A stretch of 64,000 bases of DNA from Nemophila menziesii (GCA_029959085.1 JARWIR010000023.1:6275860-6339859); one strand, 5' to 3'; positions 21,403 to 32,890 are shown, numbered from the stretch's first letter. Program-made: numbers and translations. The notes: generated by a model from the letters alone, not told the origin.

Positions 21403-24400
21403 CATAAATTCAAGTCCAGATTAATTTCGCAATGCCAGAAGGAGAGGATGGCAACTTAGTTCAGGTTAAGGGCTATAGGTTGTTCATAGGTCCCAAATTC
21501 AGCATCCAATGGTCCACTTACCTACCACCTAATAGCTCAATTGTTTCTCCATCTAGTAGTTAGAAATCCTAAGGTCTTGGTTATAACTTGGCTTAAGGAC
21601 GGGTGTGGTATATTTGGATAATGAAAAGTGAGCTTTTGACTCTCTCCTCACTAGCCATCAACGAATCGCCCTAGAGCTTGAGTTTTCACTTGAAGATGTT
21701 TCTCACTCAACCCAATTTATTGATGTTTTTGATGTGCATCCCCAATAACCCAATTAAAACCTTTGATGATATAAAATCCACTTTGCCGGTCCGAATATAT
21801 ATTTTCTTTTTACATCAATTTTTTTCTTTTGTATAGCTATGATTCTCTTTTTGATGTTGAGATATCACACTATTTTTTTCATATATATATTCTTTCTTTT
21901 TAATGCCCTTGTTGGCAATTTTAGCTCGTAACTTCTTTTCCATTCACTATTACCCCGGCAAAGGGTTACAATAATAACAAATCATCATCAATAAAATCAC
22001 AATTATAATTCCCAAATCCCAAAGTTCCCAAATGATGAAACCCACCACCCCAAACTCAAGCTCTAAAACGAGTTGTCTCAGGTTTTGCGATTCGAGTGCG
22101 GGTTATATAGATAAGTCCTACAAACTAAGGGTATGGATTATAATGTGGTTCAATAAAAGGCTTTAGAAAGGCTCAGAGGGGCTAAGACGGATAAGTAACA
22201 ATAATCAAATAAAAGGGTGAGAAAGTATAAAGGCTTCAAGTGTTTTAATCATGAAAGAACTGCCTTATTCATTTTTCTAACTACCGGATTTCGTTACGTT
22301 TTCACTAATAGTTCATAGACAAGTGGGTTTTCAACTAATTTTAAACCTCACGTTCTAAACACCAAATAACTATCCCTAAGTTTCAACATACTTCTTAGCA
22401 TTGCTCATTAACTTTTCTATCCTTTATTTCCTGTTTTCATACATGCATCTAAACAAACTTATGACATCTTTCAAAAACATACTACTTACTATCATTGACC
22501 TTAGTAAAATCATGCTTAAATAGGTACATTCAAAGATATTCTATGTCTAATTCAACCCAAAAAATTTTAAATTTTATGTAAAAACAAAAAGGAAGATGAG
22601 GACAACGAATCCCCACCCCCAACTCAAAAATGAGCCGTGTCCCCACGACTCGAAAAAGACTCAAGAAAAATAAAATTTTAAAATTAGCATACATATTGCA
22701 CATAAAGAAATGGTAGGGAAGAAAGAAAACATACTCTTCGAGGCTATTACCTCGCCTTGTCGATACTCGGATTAAATTCTAATGTATCTTCTTCACCCAA
22801 CTTCTTATTCGCTTTTCGATCAAGACACGTGATCATAATAGGATATTGCATTAAATAACGTCATGGGAGAGATCAAAAATTCGTATCACCTCCTCATAGA
22901 TCAACTGTGCCAGATCTTCTTCTTCTACTCACATAATACAATTCACAAACAACCCCATCATTCCAAATCTCCACGAATCTTCATGTATTCTCCTTCAACT
23001 TCTTCTTCAAATACTATCTTATAAAAAAAAGGTAGTTCCTTTAATTGTTACTTCGGAGAAGCTTTCATGGCCATTGAAGCTTTCTCTTTTTCTTTGGGTA
23101 TAAGGTCTTTGATCTATAGAGGTTGTGTTGTCTTCTTCACTAAAGTTGGAATCTTTTTGCTCATCAACACAGCATGCTAACCTCTCTTCTTTTGACTTGT
23201 TTTACCCTTTGAATTGGAACTAGGACTTTTCTCACTTGATTTCTTCTCAATTAGATCCAATACCTTGATTTCTTCATCTCCCTTTCAGTAGATAATGTTC
23301 ATGTTCTCTTAATCATCTCAATTGACCCCCAACTCAAAGCTTTAACCACTTTTGAAATTTGGAACTCTTGATTATTGGTTGTACAAGCTTAATTTGGGTT
23401 AGGAAAGGTGATTTGATGATGATTCTCTATGTGGGTAAGATGGATTCTTCATGGATTGGTATGGATTTAAGAAATTGTAGGATGAATTTTTGAAATTTAC
23501 GCTTTTGATTCTTGGATTCAAGGTGTTTTGGGATGATATAGGTGGTTGAATCTTCTTTGTAATGATGTGGAGAATGAATTGGATGTGTTTTCATGGTAAT
23601 TGGGTAGTGTTTTGATGATTGGTGAAGGTTTTGATGAGCTTCAATGGAGTTGGGAGAGGTTTAGGGAAGAAGGAGAAGCTTGAGGTTTAATAAATTCGGA
23701 ATTAAAAGCTTAATACCTCCTTTATACACTTGAAACCCTTTCTCTTCTCTCTCTGGCGGCTCGTGCGGACTACCCCTGCGGACCATGGGGTATACCGCGG
23801 GGTATACCGCAGCTTCTGTTGCTCGAAAAAAAATTCCCCACTGGATGATACACGTGGTAGGACCCCGTGGCACGCGTTTTGGCTTGCGGACCATGGTGCG
23901 GTGTACCGCGGGGGTGCTCCGCGCCTCCTACGTCAAAATACCCGTGGACCTACCCCGTGGCACGTGTTTGTGCGGTGCATGGCGGGGTATAGGGTCCGGT
24001 ATACCGGATCCATCAGCTATTTCTTTTTTTCTTTTCTGTACACAACACGTGGCTGCTACCGTGGCACGGGTTTTTACCCTGCGGTGCACCGCGGCTGAGG
24101 TCCGGTGTACCGCACTTGGCAAAAACCTCCCCATCAGCTAGATCTCGAAAAGTTATGCAGTTTAGGCTCAAAGATCACCTGATTTCGACATCCGAGCGCA
24201 AAGATATGACTTGCCGAAGTTTCTCCGTTCCGAAAAATTTTGCTCGCCTAACTCGATTTCTCCAATACCTAATCATCAAAAACACTAATACCTTCCTCAA
24301 ATATGCATATCAACTAAAATTAACTAATCTAAACATAAATTAAAAACTAAAAACGTAAAAACATAAAAGAAATTACGGGTTGTCTCCCGTACAGCACTTT

Positions 24401-24437
24401 TGTTTAACGTCTTTCAAAGTTAGACGTGTTACCTCGA
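21403..24437 (-). other. gypsy-B noncoding spacer
   Basis: Continuation of the gypsy-B interior after the copia insertion. On the element strand it begins after the gag stop with the usual leader (cgttaaacaaaagtgctg..), followed by a GC-rich block (23745-24130) with repeated self-complementary ggtataccgcgg/ggtgtaccgcgg motifs, then blocks shared with gypsy-A (ccccacgactcg at about 22644; caccccaaactcaagctc at 22045). Open frames at 23661-24141 on both strands come from the GC-rich repeats and have no recognisable domain. Confidence 0.7.
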
Positions 24438-25592
24438 TTAAGGATGACGAAATTTCCACCCTTTTCCTTTAATTCCCACGAACTTTTCAGCTCGATTCTT
24501 TATAATCATGGATGGTGCCATCCAAGATTTCGTGGGAAGGGGTGAATCTAGTGGTAACTCGATTTCAAGTGTAGCATTACACTCCTCTGGTAACCCATTC
24601 ATCTCGAATCTTCGTTTGTTAGAAAGAATGTCCTTCATGAATTGACCGTATTTTGACATTCTTGTGAGAGCTTTTACGAACGGGCTGCTGATCTTTAACT
24701 TGTTCATCATGTCAACGAACTTCTTGAATTCCAGGTCATTGTCATTTCTGACATGTGAAGGAAATGGTGGAGGAGGACATGTTTTAGTTACCACTGGGCT
24801 CTCTTTCTTTTCTGGTGTCTTCTCTTGGACACTTCTTTGTTCAACTATCTCTTCGACTTTATCTTCTATTGTTTTTTCTCCCCCCGTCTCTGGAATAGGG
24901 ACTGGTTCTGGTTCTGGTCTTGGTGGAGGTAGTTGTTTTCCACTTCCTAATTCAACTGCATGACAAACTTTGTTTTCTGGAGCAGTAGTATCACTTCGGA
25001 GTTGCCTTTCTGCAAGGATTTTAGTTTTTTTCACCATTTGTGACATTATCTGCATAAGCTTGTCAATCGCATCATCCGAGTTTTGGATTCTTTGCTGGTT
25101 ATTCTCCATCTTTTCAATTAGGTTCATCATCTTAGCCATGCTTGAATTCAAACTCGGAGGTTGTTCTTGTATGGTTTGCTGCATTGAATAAGGATGTGGT
25201 TCTTGATAAGCTTCATTGTAAATCGGCGCTTCTTGATAGATAGGTTGTGGAGGATAGTAAGATTGTGGTCGTAGTTGATAATAATCATCATAATAGTGAT
25301 TATTATGATTATAATTCTGTTGATCTCCGACCCAATTGTAACTCTGTGGGGGTTGATAGTCAGCGTAATTTCCTTGAGATTGATAATAACCATCATAATA
25401 ATGGTCTCTTTGATAAGGCATGAAGGAAATTGAGGCTGGATTGTTCATGCAATGTCCCCACGAGTGATCTCTTGCTCCACAACTAGGACATGAAGGTGAG
25501 GCATGTACTAGATTCCTCTGAGCTAGTTTTCGCGATTGTTCTCGTAATTCCTCAAGTTGTTGGCTTAACTCCTTGAGCTTTAGAGATTCCAT
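24438..25592 (-). CDS. gypsy-B gag-like protein (zinc knuckle plus gag C-terminal linker)
   Basis: Intact 384-codon frame starting 164 bp from the PBS. Residues 1-28 form a charged, probably coiled-coil helix; CPSCGARDHSWGHC (C35, C38, H43, C48) is a CX2CX4HX4C knuckle; about 57-150 is Tyr/Gln/Pro-rich; 150-200 is helical with Met/Gln; 225-275 is Pro/Glu-rich; 285-345 (FKKFVDMMNKLKISSPFV, MSKYGQFMKDILSNKRRFE) matches the conserved gag-protease linker of plant gypsy elements. The N-terminal capsid domain is missing, and the C-terminus (KFVGIKGKGWKFRHP) appears joined to sequence that normally follows integrase, so pol was deleted cleanly. A TR-GAG-like element is the nearest described class. 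Likely transcribed from the LTR at 25780-27354. Confidence 0.75.
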   Translation of the reverse strand: MESLKLKELSQQLEELREQSRKLAQRNLVHASPSCPSCGARDHSWGHCMNNPASISFMPYQRDHYYDGYYQSQGNYADYQPPQSYNWVGDQQNYNHNNHYYDDYYQLRPQSYYPPQPIYQEAPIYNEAYQEPHPYSMQQTIQEQPPSLNSSMAKMMNLIEKMENNQQRIQNSDDAIDKLMQIMSQMVKKTKILAERQLRSDTTAPENKVCHAVELGSGKQLPPPRPEPEPVPIPETGGEKTIEDKVEEIVEQRSVQEKTPEKKESPVVTKTCPPPPFPSHVRNDNDLEFKKFVDMMNKLKISSPFVKALTRMSKYGQFMKDILSNKRRFEMNGLPEECNATLEIELPLDSPLPTKSWMAPSMIIKNRAEKFVGIKGKGWKFRHP

Positions 25593-25755
25593 CTTGTATT
25601 AGCTTCATCAGGATCTAATAGCACGAAACCTTTATTTCCTAATAAATCTGCTCTCGCCTAAAAAATCTGTAAAGACAAAAACTAAAAAGAAAAGTGTAAA
25701 ATAGAACTAACTAAAATAAAAGCACAAGATAATTGCATAAGGACTAACGATGTAA

Positions 25756-25773
25756 TCCCCGGCAGCGGCGCCA
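25756..25773 (-). other. gypsy-B primer binding site
   Basis: On the element strand TGGCGCCGCTGCCGGGGA, six bases from the 5' LTR. This matches, with one change, the TGGCGCCGTTGCCGGGGA site that plant Athila/Tat-type gypsy elements share and that is usually assigned to tRNA-Asp. Confidence 0.85.
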
Positions 25774-25779
25774 AAAACT

Positions 25780-27354
25780 TGGTGGGGCCTAAGGTGTGAT
25801 AAAAAGATGTATAAAATAAGTGCAAATACACACCCTAAACTAACACAGTACTGCAAGTATTACAGGACGTATGCAAGTTTTAATGATAAGAAGATTCGTT
25901 CCTCAGGGACTGACGAAAGTTAGAGAGAACTTATGCAAATTATCAAGTGCAGATATTAAAGATAGATAATAATACGCAAGTAGAAAGAAGAGAAAGATAG
26001 ATATTTATTTGGATTTTAATAAGAAAACTAAACTACTAAATTAATGACAGAAAATAAATAACAGGAAAGGAAAGAAGATAGTATGAAAGATATAGCTTAG
26101 GTTTTACTAGTATGCACTAATCCTTCTAATTCTATCTATGAATCTAGTTAATAAGGGAGAATATTAGCTCTTGGTATACTTAGTCAGGATTTTAAATTCC
26201 CCAAGCTTAGACCTTGAGAGCGACTAAGGGGGCTACGTCACAACCAAGAAGTGATTTCAAATAGGGTTATCAAACGCCACTAAGGCCCTAAGAAAATACT
26301 GCAATCTTGGTGATACGGTGATTAAAACAAACCCTAATGACTATCTAGTTAGAAGTATGTTTTGTCAGAACTTCTATCGACACTAGACGTTATGTGGTGG
26401 TTCAATAGTTAAACACCCAGTTACGGTGACCATCTAACTACTATTAAGGTAATCCTATACTCGTGTACTAGCAAGGAAAACAATCATTAATTCAAAACAC
26501 ATAATCAAATATAAAGGTAAGTAGCTAATATCAGATTAAAACATATAATTCCCAAAGAACTTAGATAGAAGAATTAGAATTCATAGTTTATACATTATGC
26601 AAAACCTAAGCTAAGAGAATTAGTTCATACAAAGAAAAGAAGAGAAAAGAATTACAAAATAAGAGGTTGAAGGAGACATGATTGATGCACAGCTCCCTCC
26701 AGACTTCTTCTCTTGTGTTGCAGCTTCCTCTTGGCCTTAGGGTCTGGCCAAGGATGATTTTAGAGTGTTAAGAGGTTGTATTTATAGGGTATAGGAAGAC
26801 CTAATTCGTTTTCTTGAAGGAGAAGGAAAGTAATGGACTCCTAGTCTAACTCAAATTCGTATGGAAATAAAGATAAACACTGCTGGACCGTTTTGAGCAT
26901 ATCTTCTTCGTTATTGGTCAGTTTGAGCTCCATAAGATACCAAAAGAATCGCAACAGAATTATCTTGACCTTAAAGAAGGAAATTACCAAAATCGGCCTA
27001 TTTCTTAGGTAAAAACGCATATCTTTAGACGTGTATGTAGAATCCCAGATTTAGGCAGCTTTTCCTTTTCCATCTTTTTAGCTTTTGTTTCCTTATCTCC
27101 AATTACCATGCAAATCTCTTTCCATATCTTGTAGTCTTTGACTTGGACTCTAATTAATCTCCATAATTATCTTTAAAGCTTCACACTAAATAAACAATTA
27201 AACCCAATATGCTCTAAAAATATTATGTTTACTAAATCAAGACCCAAAATAGGAAAGTGCACTAAACTAAGCTAAAATCAACCTATAAACTAATAAATAA
27301 GCCTAAAATGATGTCTCTGAAGAATATTATATTATCACAAATGAAGAGACATCA
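25780..27354 (-). repeat. gypsy-B 5' LTR
   Basis: 1575 bp; on the element strand it runs from 27354 (TGATGTCTCTTC) down to 25780 (..ggccccacca). It adjoins the PBS, so it is the promoter-bearing LTR. Confidence 0.93.
26779..26786 (-). promoter_or_regulatory. TATA box in gypsy-B 5' LTR
   Basis: Plus-strand tatttata reads TATAAATA on the element strand, about 570 bp into the LTR. The matching site in the other LTR is 15794-15801. Confidence 0.5.
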
Positions 27355-28169
27355 ATATCCCAAACACAGTTGAACATTAATATTCAAAAGTTAGGGGTCA
27401 TACATTATGCATTTCTCAAGCTAATTGAAGGTTTACTTCATAATCAAAAACTGAAATACTATAAATAAAGTGTAATGATAATGAGTAGATCAAGAAAATA
27501 TGAAGAATTACACTAATATTTGATGGAATGGAATGGTGTGGAATAATGAAAAACGGTGGAAATTCTTTTTTTTCTTCTTCCTCTTGCTCCAGCTATTCTA
27601 AGAATTTCCAAATTGTGTAACTCCTATTTTGATTTATGATATATTAATTTTAAAAGAGTTTTTTTGGGATTGAGGGACCCATTTAAGTTGTCCAAGTCAA
27701 TCAAAAAATGTTCTAAGGGTATGAGGTCTGATTCGAGCCACAATATCAGAATGTCAAAGAACTCTTTCATTTTTACTCCAAATCATGAACTGTCACTTCT
27801 CACGCTCTCTTGACTTCAAGTGGTATCACAAAACCAAAGGGATCACTCAAAATCCTAGCCGATAGCGCGTGGGGAATCTCTTAATTTGATTTCCAGATGT
27901 TGCCGATAAATGTTTCTGCTTTCCAATAGTGGCTTTACCGTCCTTTATCACACTGACCTGAGGTCTTGTATCATCATCATCTCGACGGCCTTGTATCACT
28001 ATGACTTTGCGACATCTTATCATCATCTCGGGGACTTGTATCATCCAAGTACCTAAGATTTGTACACTTAACACACAAATATTAGAGAATAATACCTCAA
28101 ATAGGTCCTAAAACCCACCAAAATGATGTCTTGTGATACTATTATTTTATCACAAAAGACAAGACATCA

Positions 28170-29615
28170 TTCTAATACGTATATGGTGCAATCTCGTCCC
28201 TCCTTGATATCTTACCCGTAAATTTACACCTCTTACACGATTTCACTTACTCGTGGCAATTCCTGTGGATAGAAGGCCAATAAAACCCAGTTTGTAGTAC
28301 CTTCACTATCGTTCTATCATCCTTGAAGTGTCATTCATAAGGTTAGTCACGATAACTTGCAATTATCGCACAATTATCATTATGCGGTATACATCGTTAG
28401 ATCATATGATCAGTACACACCTTGAAGAGGATGGGGCCCTCCCAAAAGAATTGGTATACTTGGTGGAGAAACTTTTTCCTTTGTTGTGGATTGAATTCCA
28501 TGGTAAATAATCTACTCACTATAAAGTTCACTATATATGTGTACGAAGGTGTAATAGAATTATTTAGAACAAATAGTTGCTCATCAGGGAATACCTCATT
28601 GACCCAGTCTTATGCTAATTGGGGATCCTTTGAGGATAAATAAATGACTAGCTACTTGATTCTCGCTCCCTTTCTGGTTTCGAATCTCTAAATCTAATTC
28701 CTGTAACAAAAGTACCCACCTAACAAGACGCAGCTTTGTTTCTTTCTTCTCCATGAGATACTTGATCACCGAATGGTCCATGTATACCACAATTTTCACT
28801 CCCACAAGATAGGATTGAAACTTATCAAATGGATATACCACGACCAATAACTTCTTCTCTCAGAAAACTGCCCTGCCTTGAATCTCTTGTTTTAGGAAAC
28901 AATTGGAACATAGAGCACATTGGAAGGAAATTTTTAGGAATAGAAGAGAGTGCATCAGCTCCAATATCGTCAGGGGGGCCTGTAGTAGTTGCTTTCCCCA
29001 AGTTGGTTAAATTACAATTTAAAAACATGAACAACTGGGAAGAATGGGAAGACCTCATGGTATAGTTCAACTAATCACTCAAAAAAGTCTTACTCATATA
29101 GTAGAATACCTTGTCCTTGCATTGACCCAATAATACAATCATAGCTAATCATCAGCGTCACACATTACCTCAGATGGAAGATTCCAATTTGGATAAGTCA
29201 CAGTAGGAGTAGAGATGAAATCCTCCTTAATAGACAATAACACCTCCATGCATGCTTCTTCGAAGCGATATGCGATATTCTTCTTCAGTAAACTACACAA
29301 CAACTAGCAATCTTAAAAAAGTCTTTAATAAAGCGACAATAGAACCCTTCATAACCCAAAAACTTCCAACACCCTTAATGGAAATTGGAGGTGGTAAAGT
29401 TTTGATAACCTTGATCTTTGCACGATCAACCTTCATAATGTTTCTCAAAACCTTGTGTCCAAATAATTCCTTCTCAAACCATAAAGAGTCATTTCTCCGA
29501 ATTCAAAACAAGACCGGTCTCTTTACATCGTATTGGCACCTTCGAAATGTTGATGAGCTACTCATCAAAATATTCACCAAACAACGACAAATCTTCCATG
29601 AAAACTTCTAAGAAT
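28170..29615 (-). pseudogene. gypsy-C pol remnant: RT, RNase H and integrase zinc region
   Basis: Read on the minus strand. 29615 to about 29240: RT end (VFMEDLSLFGEYFDE; later GYEGFYCRFIKDFFKIAS), with FMED where gypsy RTs have FMDD. 29170-29058: RNase H start (CDADD.., LGQCKDKVFYYMSKTF, LNYT). 28846-28600: RNase H continues ([54 protein letters not shown]). 28590-28180: integrase zinc region (GFYWPSIHRN, SCKRCKFTGKI). Many stops and shifts; it ends directly on the LTR at 28169. A plant NLR fragment sits inside the RNase H where TTEKE.. is expected. Confidence 0.8.
28848..29057 (+). pseudogene. NLR (NBS-LRR) leucine-rich-repeat fragment embedded in gypsy-C
   Basis: Plus strand, open for about 70 codons: [58 protein letters not shown] then TAG. 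This is the LRR section of CC-type plant NLR proteins (LPSLGKLPCLE.L.., FP.L..L.. and the W-EEW pattern). No NB-ARC or other NLR sequence is near. It lies antisense to the retrotransposon frame: LNYT ends at about 29058 and VVVYPFDKF starts at about 28846, so the fragment replaces roughly eight RNase H codons. It is a scrap, not a gene. Confidence 0.8.
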
Positions 29616-29639
29616 TTGTCTATCATATGTCCCAAAATA

Positions 29640-30183
29640 TCCACAATTGTTATGGCAGAATTTTTTGTCTTTCATAGTCGAACTCGACACATTGCAATCA
29701 AATATTACTTCATTCGAGATATAATTAAAGATAGAGAAATTCAACTTAAGTTTGTACATTAAAAGAACAACAAGCATACATTTTTACAAAGACATTACTA
29801 AGAGATAAATTTCAGCATTCAAGAGAACTCTTGAGAATTCAAAAATTTCATGTTAAGAGTGAGAATGTTGATTAATGTTCATAGGATACAACAAGTTCAT
29901 ATACATTACCTTCCAACTATCACTGGAGAAGAGTAATAGATATCTTAAAATACAATGTATTAGACTCTTGTTAGGTGATTCATGTATCTATCTTTAATAT
30001 TAAGTTTGTGTATTAACAATTAATTTAAGGAGATTAAAATGATCATCTACTCCTATATATAGTGGATTACTTTGTATCATTTGGAATCATTTACAAAACA
30101 AGAAACAATAAATAGATAACAAAACTATTTTCTTATCTATCAATATATTATCTTATCATTTTTATATACAATACTTTTCAACA
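29640..30183 (+). mobile_element. copia 3'-end fragment: RNase H tail plus LTR
   Basis: 29652-29860 reads EFFVFHSRTRHIAIKYYFIR, REIQLKFVH, AYIFTKTLLRDKFQH and IQKFHVK, the C-terminus of copia RNase H. It is followed by a purine-rich aagagtgagaa and an LTR (29866-30183). The frame has a stop at about 29760 and the rest of the element is missing. This family differs from the copia at 16566-21397. Confidence 0.75.
29866..30183 (+). repeat. copia LTR (318 bp)
   Basis: Starts TGTTGATTAATG and ends acttttcaaca, giving TGTTGA..TCAACA inverted ends. It follows the purine tract of the RNase H fragment. No partner LTR is present. Confidence 0.7.
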
Positions 30184-30929
30184 CCCAACACAAGCCCGTA
30201 ATAAGATGGCGTTTAAAAGAATAGTTACTCTATCGAAAAACATTATTAGAGAAATCCAAAATTGTACTTTTCGATTTATTTTTGCACTATACCTGTATTT
30301 GGTTGCGCTGGCAGATAGTAAGTTTTTGGTAGGTGTTCATTAGATTTGTATCGGATCTAGAAGAGTGACTACTTTGGTTTTCTAACGAGTAGTAATTTCT
30401 TGGTATGTCCCGTGTATTTTGTACATGTTAAGATTTGTATTTAATATATTTATTTACTTGTCAAAAATAAAATAAAATTGGAAAAGTATCTTGTTTAAAT
30501 GATTACTATTTTAATAAAGTTTAATGTTCTTTCTGCTGACCGTTTGATATTATGATTATATGGTATTTGTTAAGGACTTTAATGATTTATATTGTTGATT
30601 GATTCTGAAGATGTATAGATATATATTTTTATAATTTATCAAAATGTTAAACGAGGCCGAACACTATTTGTAGATATGATGGTAGACACAATTGAGGTGT
30701 TTAAGTGATATAAGCAATAATAAATAAAGAAGGCAAATAAGGCACATACATTCGGTTGCCACAGTCTTTCAACTGTCATGCATACACATAAAGTATAATT
30801 CATCCAATAATACACAAAGTTTATAGAATAATATTAGTCTGAAACCTTTATATTGAAATCTTTCCACCCATTTCCTAGATAAAATGCCACCTAACGCATC
30901 TCAACTGCTTCGCTAATTCTTTATCAATT
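30184..30929. other. AT-rich intergenic stretch
   Basis: No gene or element recognised between the copia LTR and the last exon of the interrupted host gene. Confidence 0.5.
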
Positions 30930-31361
30930 TTACCTGAAAGGTAAAAAGAGAAGTCCATCTTAACTGCGGATATACATATATAATTACACATTATATCAAC
31001 ATATTCTGAGTTTACTTACCTTGATAATCTGTAGGCTTCCTCATCATCAGAATCAACGATAACAATAGGTTCAGACGATGATGGATTACCCTTAGCTGCT
31101 GCATGATAATGCCCAAGTTAAAACAATAAACTTGCATATTTGTTTACATTACAAAGATGGAGCAAAAATGCAATATAATCTTTCAATATATTCTTCAATA
31201 AGATAAAAGTAGTAGTAACCGAGTAGTAAACTAACAAAGATGTACCCGTGCCTCTTAATTAAGTACAACTCCTTCACATTAGTTCCTTTACATACATAGA
31301 GAAATGTCTCCATGGTCTACGTTTCGTATTCAAAACATACAACAAGCGTAGGTAGAGAACC

Positions 31362-31500
31362 TAAAATTATCTATTTTGTGGCGGTTAAACATATTTCAAG
31401 AAATTACGTGCATGTTTGAAAATGACTCAAATTTATTTATTATGTGGCGGTTAAACATATTTTAAGAAATTACGTAAAAGTTTGAAAATGATTTTTCGCA
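31362..31500. repeat. Tandem duplication of about 70 bp
   Basis: tattttgtggcggttaaaca..gtttgaaaatga occurs twice in tandem (about 31370-31435 and 31440-31500) with a few differences; noncoding, within the intron of the interrupted host gene. Confidence 0.8.
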
Positions 31501-31599
31501 TTGAGTATAGAGTTTATATATTTTCTACTTACAATAATTATATTTTATCCATAATTTGTGAAGACAGGAATGGTTACCTTGCACTACTGCAGAACGGGC

Positions 31600-31860
31600 A
31601 TTTACCCACGACAAGATTACCGATGACACATAGTTCGTCGATAATGATACAAATTTACCGACGACACATGGATACCGATGAAACACGTCGTCGTTAAATT
31701 ACCGACGACAAACATTCGTATGTAATAAAGGAAAATGTCGTCGCCATTTATTTTTTTATTTTTGATTTTTTTGTTGCTTGACATATGAATTTATTTACCG
31801 ACGACACGTTACTAGTCAGTAAAAAAGAATCGTATTTATTGAGGACAGACTGTTTTTCAT
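31600..31860 (+). repeat. CACTA-2 5' subterminal repeats
   Basis: Repeated taccgacgacac / tcgtcggtaa motifs in both orientations, matched at 38328-38460 and 39915-40040 next to the other end. Confidence 0.85.
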
Positions 31861-32574
31861 CACAAAAAATCCCAAAACCCCATTTTTTCCCATAATCCTC
31901 AATCAAATTCATTCAATTTTTTTTCCATTTTTTTCTCCAATTTATCTTGCACTATTTCCAAGTTCATAATCAAGGTGGGTCAGACTCGATACACAATTCC
32001 ATCCACAAATATTAGGTAATTTCTTGAAATTCTATTTTTTTTTATCGTGTGTAATTCTTGCAATATTATGTTAAGCAATTCATTACCAAGGTGGGACTTG
32101 ACCATCAATCTCCAATTTCTCCCACCAAAGCAATGTATTTTCTTTAAATTGCAAACTTTTTAATATTTTTTTATATTGGATTACGATTTGTGTATTAGTT
32201 GCTATAAGATATGATTATGTATATTTTTTGATTGTCTAGTTAATTATTATGTGTAAATCATGCATATGTTCATTTATTTCTATTACGTTCTCATATATTT
32301 TTGTATTTGTGTAATTAATTATATGAAATTGTTTATGTATTTATTGGTTTGTAATTATATCCAAGCTATTGGTTTGTAATTTGTATTATTTTATTTATTG
32401 TGATGTAATTTTTATTCATTTTATTAATTGGGTTGTTATAATTATTTATTTTATTTTCATATGAATGTAGTTGCCTAGTTATATAAAATTGTTGCTAAGA
32501 GATGGCTTCGTGTTGGATAAGAGTTGGATCAATACGACAGATTATCTCACGCCAGAATATGTCACTACTACATG

Positions 32575-32890
32575 CGGGACCTCTAGCGAGGACTTTTTTT
32601 GCGAGGAAACGTGTTCCTCGCTAAAAGGTGGGTCTTTAGCAAGGAAAACTTTTAACGACGAAAAGTTCCTCGCTAATCAATTTTTTTTATTTTAGTCTCT
32701 CAAAAATAATTAAATAATAAATCTTTTGTCGCTAAAAAGAATAATTTTAACGAGGAAATATTTTTCGTCGCCGTGGTGGCCCTTTTGCGACGAAATTGAT
32801 CTCTTTTGCGAGGAACTAAAAGTCCTCGTTAAAGAGTGACCTTTTGCGACGAAAATCTGGCTTTTTCGCGAGGAAATTTTTCCTCGCTAA
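32575..32890 (+). repeat. CACTA-4 5' subterminal repeats
   Basis: Many copies of gcgaggaa/ttcctcgc and gcgacgaaa in both orientations. The same motifs fill 34160-34380 and 35808-36118. Confidence 0.85.

Larger units (their letters stand above)
14796..27354 (-). mobile_element. gypsy-B, gag-only Ty3/gypsy element carrying a nested copia
   Basis: Two about 1.57 kb LTRs (14796-16369 and 25780-27354) flank the interior in minus orientation: PBS next to the right LTR, a gag ORF, a long spacer, and a polypurine tract next to the left LTR. The target duplication is atatt (14791-14795) and atatc (27355-27359), one mismatch. Copy B at about 63246 is the empty site. The LTRs differ at roughly two dozen positions by eye. 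The interior has no protease, RT or integrase, so the element is non-autonomous. A copia element is inserted in its spacer. Confidence 0.93.
1..28108. repeat. Segmental duplication, copy A
   Basis: Nearly the same sequence recurs in the same orientation at 37173-64000. Collinear anchors: 1 matches 37173, the CACTA-3 3' end 6875 matches 48799, the MITE at 13908 matches 62360, and 28108 matches 64000. Differences by eye are a few per kb plus large indels: a 4795-bp deletion at 1178-1181, an element insertion at 14796-27354, and the absence of the copy B insertion at 8568/8569. The copy is open at the left window edge, so its true start is unknown. Confidence 0.95.
13844..28169 (-). mobile_element. 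gypsy-C 3' LTR, split by MITE and gypsy-B (copy A)
   Basis: Minus-strand LTR: it starts at 28169 (TGATGTCTTGTC..) just beyond a degraded integrase and ends near 13844 (..ttaccaca). Removing gypsy-B with its target duplication and the MITE leaves about 1.5 kb, the size of the other LTRs. Block order matches gypsy-B LTRs (caaatgactatctggttag and ctccacagggac segments). The LTR follows the integrase with no spacer or polypurine tract, so the interior is deleted. The outer end is assigned by similarity and is approximate. Confidence 0.65.

Noticed and set aside
23661..24141. Overlapping open frames on both strands in a GC-rich block
   Set aside because: They arise from repeated self-complementary GC-rich motifs that lack stop codons. 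No domain was seen.
27847..28074. Minus-strand open frame of 75 codons, also at 63739-63966
   Set aside because: It lies inside the gypsy-C LTR. The similarity is due to the duplication and no domain is recognisable.
28596..29070. Functional NLR gene
   Set aside because: Only one LRR stretch of about 70 codons is present, with retrotransposon sequence on both sides and no NB-ARC or start region.
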